The notes under the pieces: model-generated
Seen by the model: the letters and a program-made list of their open reading frames with translations, nothing else
Told to the model about the DNA's origin: nothing
Databases searched by the model: none
Translations under genes and position numbers: made by a program
Origin: Mesorhizobium sp. LSJC280B00
GTDB lineage: Bacteria; Pseudomonadota; Alphaproteobacteria; Rhizobiales; Rhizobiaceae
Assembly (NCBI RefSeq): GCF_000502835.1
Contig: NZ_AYVL01000012.1
Location: 66,609-130,608, forward strand
Direction of reading: 5' to 3'
Length of the DNA: 64,000 nucleotides
Shown here: piece by piece, positions 1-6,936 of the stretch
How the letters are laid out: every line of letters begins with the position of its first letter
Numbering within the stretch: the stretch's first letter is position 1

Positions 1-209
1 AAAAAGAAGGTGCTGCGGCGCCCGAAGCTCAAGCCGGCAGCCATCAGGCCACCGATGATCAGGGCGCCGAACACGATGATCACGGCGACTGCGTATTTTT
101 CGAAATCGTTGCTGCCGGCGCTCGGGCCGATTGCGTTCAACCTCGACAGATCGTCCGGATCGAACGGGCTGGTCGACCCATATTCGTCTTGACCGACAGG
201 CTCATGCAT
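1..209 (-). CDS. small single-pass membrane protein, 3' end outside window
   Basis: A reading frame starts at the ATG at 209 behind a GGAGAA ribosome site and runs off the left edge, so the C-terminus is missing. The visible 69 residues are an acidic polar N-terminus (MHEPVGQDEYG) followed by one hydrophobic segment at about residues 41-60 (YAVAVIIVFGALIIGG), then a basic FGRRS stretch. This looks like a small inner-membrane protein with a cytoplasmic N-terminus. I do not recognise the family. It points the same way as the stress-type gene at 391-840, but the 180-bp gap between them gives no proof of cotranscription. Confidence 0.6.
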   Translation of the reverse strand, partial: MHEPVGQDEYGSTSPFDPDDLSRLNAIGPSAGSNDFEKYAVAVIIVFGALIIGGLMAAGLSFGRRSTFF

Positions 210-390
210 TATTCGTTCTCCGCAAACCGACAGCAAATCATCAAGCCTCGTCGAGCGCAACCGCTCGCCGAATGTGATCGGCACGGTGTTCAACACTTTC
301 TGGCGACGGCTTGCCAGAGATTTTTGAATTCGCGCTTGGATCGCCGCCCCGCTGCGCGGCCTGGTCAAGCGCTTTGCCCGAGCTGAATCT

Positions 391-840
391 TCATGCCGCC
401 CTGGCCAAAGACTGCGTTGCCTGAACGGAAGCCCCAAGCACCGCCTGTGCGGTGTCGGCCTGCCTTTCATCGACATGCGCCAGCACCAGGATCACACCTG
501 GTGCGGCATTCGTCTGGTCTGGCTGCTTGCCGATATCGGACAATGTGTCGAAAAGTCTGCCGGCAACACAGCCCAAGGCTGCACCGACGAGGGCCGATGC
601 CAGCCATCCCGCGCCGAGGGGATCGATGCCGGGGATATCGAACGCGCCGAGGCCGGCCAACAAACCGGCTGCCGCGCCAAGAGCGGCACCGGTGCCTGGA
701 CCGCGCAAGACGGCGCCGATTTCGTCGTCGTAGGGTCCGATGATACTGATCTGGTGGCGCGCAATTCCTGCCGCCTGAAGTGCTTCGACGGCACGCGCCG
801 CCTGGTCATGGGAATCAAAAAGTCTGCTGATTGTTCGCAT
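391..840 (-). CDS. general stress protein 17M/YflT-like, glycine-zipper protein
   Basis: 149 residues. The N-terminus (MRTISRLFDSH, then QAARAVEALQAAGI) is the ferredoxin-like start of the YflT/general stress protein 17M family. A central Gly/Ala-rich stretch (about residues 47-95, with GAALGAAAGLLAGLGAF) resembles a glycine-zipper membrane hairpin. A second alpha/beta part (GVILVLAHVDERQADTA) follows. The gene at 21284-21811 is a clear paralogue with the same three parts. Function is unknown beyond a stress association in the family. Unlike its paralogue, no GGAAC-N16-CGTT promoter was found upstream; the only GTTCC there lacks a -10 partner. Confidence 0.75.
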   Translation of the reverse strand: MRTISRLFDSHDQAARAVEALQAAGIARHQISIIGPYDDEIGAVLRGPGTGAALGAAAGLLAGLGAFDIPGIDPLGAGWLASALVGAALGCVAGRLFDTLSDIGKQPDQTNAAPGVILVLAHVDERQADTAQAVLGASVQATQSLARAA

Positions 841-979
841 TGAAACTGCCTGTGAGGCCCCCCGGCCCTCGACGGTACGGCGGGTTCCTGCTGAGCGACG
901 ACGCCGAGGAACCGCCTAACGCATACGTCGCCCGCCGCTCATTTCCGAGCGGCGGGCGACGACTGCCCGAGCTTTCACG

Positions 980-1279
980 TCACTCGATGATCTCGACGAT
1001 CTTGCGCGTGCCTGGGTCGACGACGACGGTGCGGTTGTCGACGATGACATAGCGGTATTTGACACTGGGGACTTCATGAAGCTCGACGGTATCGGGGAGC
1101 GCCGAGCCGATGTTGAGCTCCACCCCAGGGATTTTCACCGAGGCCAGCGGCTGCTTTTTCACATACTCCTTGATGACCGTTTCCTGCTGCGGTTCGATGA
1201 CAACGTCTTGCGCTGCAGCGGCGCCGATGCCTGCCAGCAGCAAAAATCCCGCCACCGCGGTGGAAAGATGCATTCTCAT
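980..1279 (-). CDS. DUF1236 family secreted protein
   Basis: 99 residues from the ATG at 1279, chosen because AGGAG lies just upstream and the signal peptide starts there; a longer frame to 1471 would bury it. Residues 1-22 form a cleavable signal peptide (MRMHLSTAVAGFLLL ... AAAA). The mature part carries a conserved beta pattern (VKIPGVELNIG, ELHEVPSVKYRYVIVDNRTVVVD) typical of DUF1236, a rhizobial periplasmic family of unknown role. A perfect EcfG-type promoter lies about 50 bp upstream, so it is probably induced by the general stress sigma factor. Confidence 0.8.
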   Translation of the reverse strand: MRMHLSTAVAGFLLLAGIGAAAAQDVVIEPQQETVIKEYVKKQPLASVKIPGVELNIGSALPDTVELHEVPSVKYRYVIVDNRTVVVDPGTRKIVEIIE

Positions 1280-1329
1280 GGTCGTCTCCTTTGCGAACTC
1301 GGTCCGCTCTTCGCGCCAAGGCTCATTCG

Positions 1330-1354
1330 AACGGAAGGCAGCTGAAAACGTTCC
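1330..1354 (-). promoter_or_regulatory. EcfG/RpoE2-type promoter of the DUF1236 gene
   Basis: On the minus strand GGAAC (1354-1350), 16 bases, then CGTT (1333-1330). This matches the alphaproteobacterial general stress sigma consensus GGAAC-N16/17-CGTT exactly. It lies about 50 bp before the ATG at 1279. Confidence 0.7.
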
Positions 1355-1455
1355 GTCGACGGGCTTCGGTCCCGCCCGGCAGGGACCAACCGACGTGTTG
1401 CCGCAGGACCTAAGTCTGATCCTTGCGCGCAAAGGGCGGGTTTGCCGCGTGACCC

Positions 1456-1480
1456 GGAACCGCCGCGGCACCTAGCCGTT
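1456..1480 (+). promoter_or_regulatory. EcfG/RpoE2-type promoter toward the DUF3606 gene
   Basis: GGAAC (1456-1460), 16 bases, then CGTT (1477-1480) on the plus strand, an exact consensus match. It is divergent to the promoter at 1330-1354 and about 210 bp upstream of the DUF3606 ATG. The leader would be long; the rest of 1280-1689 shows no gene. Confidence 0.6.
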
Positions 1481-1689
1481 GCTGGCTGCACGTGCCGGGA
1501 GGATTCTTTGGAAAATATCGATGGCGGCTCGCACCGATCCTGGCTGTTTCCATTTCGATCGAATACAGCATCTGCGCAGCCTTGTCCCTTCCTGCGCCGA
1601 TAGGGTTCGCGCGTCACTTTGGTGGCGGGCGAACCCTCGATTGCAGCGTGCGTCAGTCCAAAGTTGGCCCTGAGGCGAGGAGAACAGAA

Positions 1690-1881
1690 ATGGCCGACGA
1701 CAAGACCAAGCGAGACTTCAGCGACCGCAATCGCGTTTCGGCGGATGAATATTATGAGGTCGAACATTTCGCGCGGGAAAATGGTGTTTCGCCCAGCCAG
1801 GTGAGCAAGTTGATCAAAAGGACCGGCGGCGACCGGATGATCCTCTCGCAGGCGGTGAAGGCATTGCGCGAGCGCAAGTGA
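1690..1881 (+). CDS. DUF3606 domain protein
   Basis: 63 residues starting at the ATG at 1690 behind GAGGAGA. The core (DRNRVSADEYYEVEHFA, then NGVSPSQVSKLIKRTGG) is the DUF3606 helix-turn-helix-like fold, known as short stand-alone proteins in rhizobia, often in stress loci. No catalytic residues are evident; DNA binding is possible from the helical pattern but not shown. A frame to 1492 extends N-terminally without family support. It probably forms a transcription unit with the DUF6894 gene 102 bp downstream. Confidence 0.8.
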   Translation: MADDKTKRDFSDRNRVSADEYYEVEHFARENGVSPSQVSKLIKRTGGDRMILSQAVKALRERK

Positions 1882-1983
1882 GCTGGCGGCGAAGCCAACG
1901 GTGGAGAGGCGCTGATCGCGATCGGCCGAGATCTGGCCAGCAATCGACAACGTGCTCGGATGCCGCCGCTTCGGCCAAGCGCA

Positions 1984-2250
1984 ATGCCCCGCTACTTCTT
2001 CGATTCCGATGAAGACGGAATCGTCTATTCCGACGATCAGGGAACGTTATATGACGATCTCCCGCTGCTCAGGAAAGAAGCCCTTCGCACATTGGCCGAG
2101 ATGGCCAGGGATGGCCTTCCTCATCGCAGGATTGCAGTCAAGGTCCGGGACGACCGTGGCGGTCTGGTCCTTGAAGTGGCTTTGACCTTTGCCGTTGAAA
2201 CGCGGCACTTCGACGAGCGGATTTTCCAGATCGACTTGCGCACGAACTGA
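1984..2250 (+). CDS. DUF6894 family small protein
   Basis: 88 residues from the ATG at 1984. The start MPRYFFDSDEDG is the hallmark of the DUF6894 family, common in Bradyrhizobium and Mesorhizobium, followed by the usual helix (LRKEALRTLAEMARDGLP) and strand (RIAVKVRDDRGGLVLEVALTF). The ATG at 1984 was preferred over 1960 because the motif normally sits at the extreme N-terminus. Function unknown. It ends about 100 bp before an RNA-like unit. Confidence 0.8.
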   Translation: MPRYFFDSDEDGIVYSDDQGTLYDDLPLLRKEALRTLAEMARDGLPHRRIAVKVRDDRGGLVLEVALTFAVETRHFDERIFQIDLRTN

Positions 2251-2347
2251 CGGCTCGATCATCATCGCGCCGACCATCATCAGATTTCTGGTGCAGCGGC
2301 ATCTTCCCCTGGCGCGGAACATTAGAAGTCTCTAATTGTTATCTTAA

Positions 2348-2437
2348 GCAGCGGGAACCTCCCAGGATTCTGCTGCAGATCGGGTGCAACCCGGTCGGCC
2401 CGCGCCCTCCGCCAGAGGCGCGGGCTTCGTTTGTTTA
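2348..2437 (+). ncRNA. candidate trans-acting sRNA, three hairpins with intrinsic terminator
   Basis: The stretch folds as three successive hairpins. Hairpin 1 pairs GCAGC (2348-2352) with GCTGC (2372-2376), with a loop carrying CCTCCC, complementary to a Shine-Dalgarno. Hairpin 2 pairs GATCGGG (2378-2384) with CCCGGTC (2390-2396). Hairpin 3 pairs GCCCGCGCC (2398-2406) with GGCGCGGGC (2417-2425), followed by a T-rich tract to 2436. This layout recalls rhizobial sRNAs of the alpha-r14/suhB group. No covariance search was possible, so the family name is tentative. The RNA-like fold itself is directly visible. Confidence 0.6.
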
Positions 2438-2536
2438 GCCGATGCGCAACGCCATGCGGCGGCAGCATATTGGAGACCTGCGGGAGCACTAGTAACATCA
2501 GTCGCTACCGCGGCGCCCTGGCGCCCAGGCAACGGA

Positions 2537-2568
2537 GCCCGTCGTCCGACAGGGCGGCGGGCTTTTTT
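2537..2568 (+). terminator. strong intrinsic terminator
   Basis: An 11-bp stem with some G-U pairs, GCCCGTCGTCC (2537-2547) against GGGCGGCGGGC (2552-2562), loop GACA, then six T (2563-2568). No ORF ends here on the plus strand. It may therefore end a second short RNA starting near 2440; a GGCGCC-CT-GGCGCC palindrome precedes it at about 2512-2525. Confidence 0.7.
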
Positions 2569-2603
2569 GACGCGGGTCGGTCATCACGCAATCGATGGAA
2601 TTC

Positions 2604-2733
2604 TGGCCGGCGCTGATTCGTGTGGCATGGGGTAAGGTGCCCTGACGCAGCGCCGGCCAAGCGGAAATCAGGTCCGCCGCAGCCAGATAGTAGCCGCGCT
2701 GGCGCAGCAGGTAATTGCGTGATCGCGGAAGCC
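2604..2733. repeat. degenerate direct repeat, copy A (left of VanZ-like gene)
   Basis: Shares ordered blocks with 3336-3466: TGGCCGGCGC, TGGGGTAAG, GCGCCGGCCA, GTCCGCCGCA and GCGTGATCGCGGAAG, with small indels between. The two copies lie on either side of the gene at 2868-3284. Role unknown. Confidence 0.55.
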
Positions 2734-2867
2734 GCACCATTGCAGAGCCCTCCCCAGCAGTTCGGCCTGCCCAGCGGCTGACCCGAGGCATTCATTCATT
2801 CTGACGATGCACCGGACGCCCCGACGGCGGAAATTGGACGCAGCGCTCGCTCTCGATTCAGCGGCCG

Positions 2868-3284
2868 GTGTTCCCTGCAGATTTCGGACGAAAGGCCATT
2901 CTATCCTTGTTGCGCCTGGATTCTTATCAGATCGTGGCAAGGATTGCCTTTCCGGCCGCGTTTGCCGGCGTTCTGCTGTTCGCCCTTCTGCCGGAGCAAC
3001 TCCTGCAGGGTCTTGGCCTGGCTTTCACGTTTGATCACGACAAGCTCAATCACGCCGCCGCCTTCGTCGTCCTGGCGGCTCTCGGAAGTCTCGGCTGGCC
3101 GGAACGCAAGGCGAAGCTGATCGTACTCCTCGTTCTCACGGGTGCGGCGATCGAGGGGCTTCAGGCCGTGCAACTGATAGGGCGCGACCCGGATTTATTC
3201 GACTGGGTGGCCGACTGCGCGGGAATCGCGTGCGGACTGATGGTTGCAGGCTGGACAAAGCGGCTCGCCGGCGGATTGCCATAG
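2868..3284 (+). CDS. VanZ-like family membrane protein
   Basis: 138 residues from a GTG at 2868. Three to four hydrophobic helices (FPAAFAGVLLFALLP, LNHAAAFVVLAALGSLGW, LIVLLVLTGAAIEGLQ, AGIACGLMVAGW) and the DHDKLNH motif before helix 2 match the VanZ-like family, whose role is unclear outside teicoplanin resistance. The start is uncertain, since no good ribosome site precedes the GTG; a downstream TTG or GTG is possible. It is flanked on both sides by the degenerate direct repeat described separately and by RNA-like units. Confidence 0.65.
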   Translation: MFPADFGRKAILSLLRLDSYQIVARIAFPAAFAGVLLFALLPEQLLQGLGLAFTFDHDKLNHAAAFVVLAALGSLGWPERKAKLIVLLVLTGAAIEGLQAVQLIGRDPDLFDWVADCAGIACGLMVAGWTKRLAGGLP

Positions 3285-3335
3285 CTCGAAAGCGCATAAC
3301 GGAATCGGCGCGCCCATGCCCCAATAAGGGGAAAA

Positions 3336-3466
3336 TGGCCGGCGCCACTTGGGGGGCGCGTTGGGGTAAGTTGCCTGATGGGGCGCCGGCCAGGCGGAAA
3401 AATTACGTCCGCCGCAAAGTAACATAGCAGGAACGGCAATGCGCGGCAGTAGCGTGATCGCGGAAG
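3336..3466. repeat. degenerate direct repeat, copy B (right of VanZ-like gene)
   Basis: Second copy of the repeat at 2604-2733, same orientation. It ends about 20 bp before the structured stretch at 3489-3615, so it may be the conserved upstream region of an RNA gene. Confidence 0.55.
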
Positions 3467-3488
3467 GTCCGCGCTCGCGCCTCCGGTG

Positions 3489-3615
3489 CGGTGACCCGTT
3501 TTGGGTCAACAATTCTGGCACCTGAATTGCACTGTAGGCAATGCCGGGGAATCCCGGCAATCGTCCCCGAATATGGGGCCTCGCCGCTTCGCAAATGGAG
3601 CGGCGGGCCTTTTTG
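3489..3615 (+). ncRNA. candidate structured RNA ending in an intrinsic terminator
   Basis: Consecutive inverted repeats are visible: GACCC/GGGTC near 3500-3514, CAATTC/GAATTG near 3519-3538, TGCCGGG/CCCGGCA near 3542-3559, CCCC/GGGG near 3565-3578, and a terminal stem (3577-3588 with 3599-3609, one bulge) followed by TTTTT at 3610. No ORF matches the stretch. The terminator is firm; the 5' end and the existence of a stable RNA are inferred. Bases 3285-3761 hold no protein gene otherwise. Confidence 0.4.
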
Positions 3616-3761
3616 CCGGATGTTGAAAAGTAGGCCGATCAGCGGCTTAGCCGATCACAGTGTGCTTAGCCCGATTTCCCCTACCAAGTGCTTATTCTCA
3701 CAAGAGAAATTCCAAAGCGCCCAAGCATCGGTGCTTGACACAGGTTTCGAGAACTGGATAA

Positions 3762-4469
3762 GTGGATACACAGATACGCTCTGATCGGACCCAAGACATG
3801 GCAGCTGACGCAATCGAGCCGTTGGGCATCACGACCGCCGAGGAGGAAGCTTATCGCCACATTCAGCGGGCCCTGAGGATGGGGCGTTATCGGGCCGGGG
3901 ACCGGCTGATCCCGGAAGAGATCGCGACGGAAATCGGCATGAGCCGCATGCCGGTTCGCGAAGCATTCCGCCAACTGGCCGCGGAAGGTCTTGTGCTCAT
4001 TCGCCCGAACCGTGGCTGCATCGTCGCCGGGCTTACCCTCGATGAGATCTACGAAACATTTGAAATACGCTCGGTGCTCGAAGGGCTGGCGGTGAGGCTT
4101 GCCATGCCGCACATCGATGTCGAAGTGCTTGAAGAACTGGAACGCCAGCTCGACCGGATGGAGCGCGCCAGCCAGACCGGCAGCAGCGACTGGGTCGTGC
4201 GCCATCAGGCCTTCCATTTGCAGATTTGCCAATTGAGCAACCGGCCCAAGCTGGTCCGGCAGATCGCCAGCCTGCACGTCGTGATCGAGCCCTACCTGCG
4301 CATCTGGTTCGACTATGTCGACAAGCCCGCCAGCGCGCGTGCCGAGCACGAGATCCTGATCGACGTGCTGCGGTCAGGTGATGCCGGCAAGGCTGAGATC
4401 GTCATGCGGGATCATATCGTCGAGACGGCGCCGCTTCTGGCCAACTTCGCAAGTCCCGGCCGCCGCTAG
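3762..4469 (+). CDS. GntR family transcriptional regulator (FadR/FCD subfamily)
   Basis: 235 residues. The N-terminal winged helix (about residues 25-90) has the typical IPEEIATEIGMSRMPVREAFRQL pattern in two parts: EEIATEIGMSR and PVREAFRQLAAEGLV. The C-terminal all-helical FCD domain (residues 95-225) has the expected EIRSVLEGLAVRLA start and metal-ligand-type histidines (HQAFH, EH). GTG at 3762 is the long start; ATG at 3798 is equally possible. It lies directly upstream of an amino-acid ABC transporter/gamma-glutamyltransferase operon on the same strand and probably controls it. An inverted repeat GCCGGA-N6-TCCGGC at 4493-4510 could be its operator. Confidence 0.85.
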   Translation: MDTQIRSDRTQDMAADAIEPLGITTAEEEAYRHIQRALRMGRYRAGDRLIPEEIATEIGMSRMPVREAFRQLAAEGLVLIRPNRGCIVAGLTLDEIYETFEIRSVLEGLAVRLAMPHIDVEVLEELERQLDRMERASQTGSSDWVVRHQAFHLQICQLSNRPKLVRQIASLHVVIEPYLRIWFDYVDKPASARAEHEILIDVLRSGDAGKAEIVMRDHIVETAPLLANFASPGRR

Positions 4470-4492
4470 GGAATACCATCTAACTCGTTGAA

Positions 4493-4510
4493 GCCGGAAG
4501 ATAATCCGGC
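4493..4510 (+). promoter_or_regulatory. inverted repeat between regulator and ABC operon
   Basis: GCCGGA, 6 bases, TCCGGC: a perfect 6-bp inverted repeat in the 85-bp gap ahead of the binding-protein gene. It could be a GntR-family operator or a weak hairpin; the sequence alone does not decide. Confidence 0.3.
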
Positions 4511-4554
4511 ACGACGAAAGGGAACTGCCATACCGGCAAAAAGAGGAGAATGAT

Positions 4555-5400
4555 ATGAAAATTAGCCGCATCGCAGCCATTGCGTCGGTCCTGTTCGGCC
4601 TGGTCCAGGCCGCCGTTGCACAAGAAACACCAAAGGCAATTACCATTGCCACCGAAGGAGCCTACGCGCCCTGGAATTTCACAACAGCCGACGGCAAGCT
4701 GGACGGCTTCGAAGTCGATCTCGCCAATGATCTGTGCGGGCGAATGAAGATCGAGTGCAAGATCGTCGCACAGGACTGGGACGGCATGATCCCCGCGCTG
4801 ACCGTCGGCAAGTTCGACGTGATCATGGCGAGCATGTTCATCACTGAAAAACGTCTGAAGATCATTGAGTTTACCCAGCCATATGCGGTGGATCCCTCAG
4901 GTTTCGCGGTCGCCAAGGATAGCGAACTGGGCAAGCTCGGCATTTCCAACGAGCGGTTCAAGCTGGAGAATGAAGCCTCTGCGCAGGCGGCAATCGACAA
5001 GCTCAAGCCATTGCTGAAGGGAAAGATCATTGGAGTTCAGGCTGCAACGGCGAACCTGGAATTTGTGAAAAAATACTTCTCGGACGTCGCCGAGATTCGC
5101 GAATATAAGACCACCGAGCAACACGATCTCGATCTCGCCGCGGGTCGCATCGACGCGCTCTTCGCGCAACAGACAGCGCTGGCCGCCACGCTGAGCAAGC
5201 CGGAGTTCAGCGACTATACGCTTGCAGGACCAGGATTTGTCGGGGGTCTCTTCGGTCTTGGCTCCGGGGCCGGTATCCGCAAAGAGGACACCAAGCTGAA
5301 AGACATGCTCAACGGCGCCATCGACGCCGCGACCGCCGACGGCACGATCAAAACCCTGTCACTTAAATGGCTCAAGAGCGACGTCACTCCAGTCAAGTAA
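4555..5400 (+). CDS. amino-acid ABC transporter, periplasmic binding protein (family 3)
   Basis: 281 residues behind GAGGAG. A signal peptide (about residues 1-22, ending AAVAQE) leads into a family 3 solute-binding fold: TIATEGAYAPWNF, DGFEVDLANDLC, QDWDGMIPALTVGKFDVIMASM and the hinge-following KGKIIGVQAATANLEFVKKYF. The layout resembles octopine, nopaline, lysine or arginine binding proteins. It delivers substrate to the two permeases just downstream. With the gamma-glutamyltransferase last in the operon, a gamma-glutamyl compound or an opine is a reasonable but unproven substrate. Confidence 0.9.
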   Translation: MKISRIAAIASVLFGLVQAAVAQETPKAITIATEGAYAPWNFTTADGKLDGFEVDLANDLCGRMKIECKIVAQDWDGMIPALTVGKFDVIMASMFITEKRLKIIEFTQPYAVDPSGFAVAKDSELGKLGISNERFKLENEASAQAAIDKLKPLLKGKIIGVQAATANLEFVKKYFSDVAEIREYKTTEQHDLDLAAGRIDALFAQQTALAATLSKPEFSDYTLAGPGFVGGLFGLGSGAGIRKEDTKLKDMLNGAIDAATADGTIKTLSLKWLKSDVTPVK

Positions 5401-5458
5401 GCGCTTGCCGGCGAACGGCCATTCCTGACCACGTTCCGGAGCTGAGCCGTTCGTCCTG

Positions 5459-5488
5459 CCGGGGGTATCAATGCCGGGGGTATCAATG
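5459..5488 (+). repeat. 15-bp tandem duplication carrying the start codon
   Basis: CCGGGGGTATCAATG occurs twice head to tail (5459-5473 and 5474-5488). Each copy carries a purine-rich ribosome site and an ATG, and both ATGs are in frame with the permease. Confidence 0.9.
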
Positions 5489-6199
5489 GTTGACGCATTC
5501 CGGCTGCTTGGTTTCCAGCACGGAGGTTGGGGGGCTGCTCTTCTCATGGCGGCCTCGGTCACAGTGCTCCTGTCTGTGCTGGGCTTTGCGCTTGGCGCTG
5601 TCTTTGGCGGGCTGGCAGCGGCCGGGCGTCTCCGCAACTCCAAGGTATTGAGGTTCTTGGCCCTTGGCTATTGCACGGTTTTCAGGGGCGTGCCCGACCT
5701 TCTGACCATTTATCTGCTTTACTACGGAGGAAGCGTCGCCCTGACCTCGCTTGGTCATAGCCTGGGCGGGTCCGGATTCGTCGGCGTTCCGGCCTTTGCC
5801 ACTGGAACCTTGGCTATCGCGATCATCTCGGGCGCCTATCAAGCCGAGGTCTATCGAGGGGCTTACCTCGCCATCGACCAGGGACAGCACGATGCCGCTT
5901 GCGCGCTTGGTCTCAACCGGCTGCAGCGACTGCGACAGGTTATTTTTCCCCAGCTCCTGAGATACGCGCTGCCAGGTCTCGGCAATGTGTGGCAGTTGGT
6001 TCTGAAGGACTCGTCGCTGATATCGGTAATCGGCCTCGTTGAACTGATGCGCCAGGCGCAGATCGCTGCAGGTTCGACCCGTGAACCGTTCATCTTCTAC
6101 ATTGCTGCAGCCTTGCTCTATCTGGCTATCGCTTCCGTCACGGGCCACGCCTTTTACCGTCTGGAACGGAAGGCGCCGTGGCGCGTCCGGTCGGCATGA
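5471..6199 (+). CDS. amino-acid ABC transporter permease (HisM/OccM type)
   Basis: 242 residues with about five membrane helices and the His/Glu/Gln-permease inner-membrane signature (IISGAYQAEVYRGA ... DQGQHDAACALGLNRLQ) where the EAA loop contacts the ATPase. Two in-frame ATGs (5471, 5486) come from a tandem duplication of the start region; either gives a full protein. It overlaps the next permease by 22 bp, so the two are translationally linked and form a heterodimeric channel. No ATPase gene follows. Confidence 0.9.
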   Translation: MPGVSMVDAFRLLGFQHGGWGAALLMAASVTVLLSVLGFALGAVFGGLAAAGRLRNSKVLRFLALGYCTVFRGVPDLLTIYLLYYGGSVALTSLGHSLGGSGFVGVPAFATGTLAIAIISGAYQAEVYRGAYLAIDQGQHDAACALGLNRLQRLRQVIFPQLLRYALPGLGNVWQLVLKDSSLISVIGLVELMRQAQIAAGSTREPFIFYIAAALLYLAIASVTGHAFYRLERKAPWRVRSA

Positions 6200-6915
6200 T
6201 AGATTTCAGTTTTTTCCTCGAAATCCTGCCGAAGCTACTCGCCGGCCTGCCGCTCACGATGGAACTGGCCCTGACTTCCATCGTTGCCGGCTTCGTTCTT
6301 GCCGTCACATTGGCGCTTGCCCAGCAATCGGAATCGCCCTTCGTCGTCTTGCCGATCCGTGGCTTCGTTGCCGTGTTCAGGGGCACGCCTCTGCTGGTGC
6401 AGATTTTTCTGACCTATTATGGCCTTGGTCAGTTCCGGCACCAACTGTCGGCAATTGGATTATGGGCCGTTTTCCGCGAACCCTACTGGTGCGCAATCAT
6501 CGCGCTGACACTCAACACCACCGCCTATGGCAGCGAAATCCTCCGCGGCGCGATTCAATCGGTGCCACGCGGCCTTGTCGAGGCGGCCCGGTCTGTCGGC
6601 CTGTCCACCTATTTGACCTATCGGCACGTTATCCTGCCGCTGGCCTTTCGCCAGGCGCTGCCGAGTTACGGCAATGAAATCATCCTAATGATCAAGGGCA
6701 CGTCTCTGGCTTCCATCGTGACCTTGATGGAGGTGACTGGAATTGCCCAGGGATTGATCGCCCAGACCTACCGCGCCTTTGAAGTCTTCATCTGCGCGGG
6801 CGCCATTTATCTCACTTTGAACTTCGCGATCATCCGTGCCTTGGCGGCACTCGAATACTGGATGTCGCGGCATCTGCGGCACCGCCCCTCGACGATGAGC
6901 GACGCCGCCTCTTGA
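6178..6915 (+). CDS. amino-acid ABC transporter permease (HisQ/OccQ type)
   Basis: 245 residues, overlapping the upstream permease. Membrane helices are separated by the conserved loops FRGTPLLVQIFLTYYGLGQ and LNTTAYGSEILRGAIQSVPRGLVEAARSVG (EAA loop), the usual marks of the polar amino-acid permease family. It pairs with the product of 5471-6199. It ends 21 bp before the gamma-glutamyltransferase start, consistent with one operon. An ATP-binding subunit would have to be supplied from elsewhere in the genome. Confidence 0.9.
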   Translation: MARPVGMIDFSFFLEILPKLLAGLPLTMELALTSIVAGFVLAVTLALAQQSESPFVVLPIRGFVAVFRGTPLLVQIFLTYYGLGQFRHQLSAIGLWAVFREPYWCAIIALTLNTTAYGSEILRGAIQSVPRGLVEAARSVGLSTYLTYRHVILPLAFRQALPSYGNEIILMIKGTSLASIVTLMEVTGIAQGLIAQTYRAFEVFICAGAIYLTLNFAIIRALAALEYWMSRHLRHRPSTMSDAAS

Positions 6916-6936
6916 GCACGATCAGAAGGGCATAGC

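Noticed and set aside
2498..2791. minus-strand frame over repeat A (LPRSRNYLLRQRGYYLAAADL)
   Set aside because: It looked protein-like, but the second repeat copy does not keep the frame, and it crosses a strong terminator.
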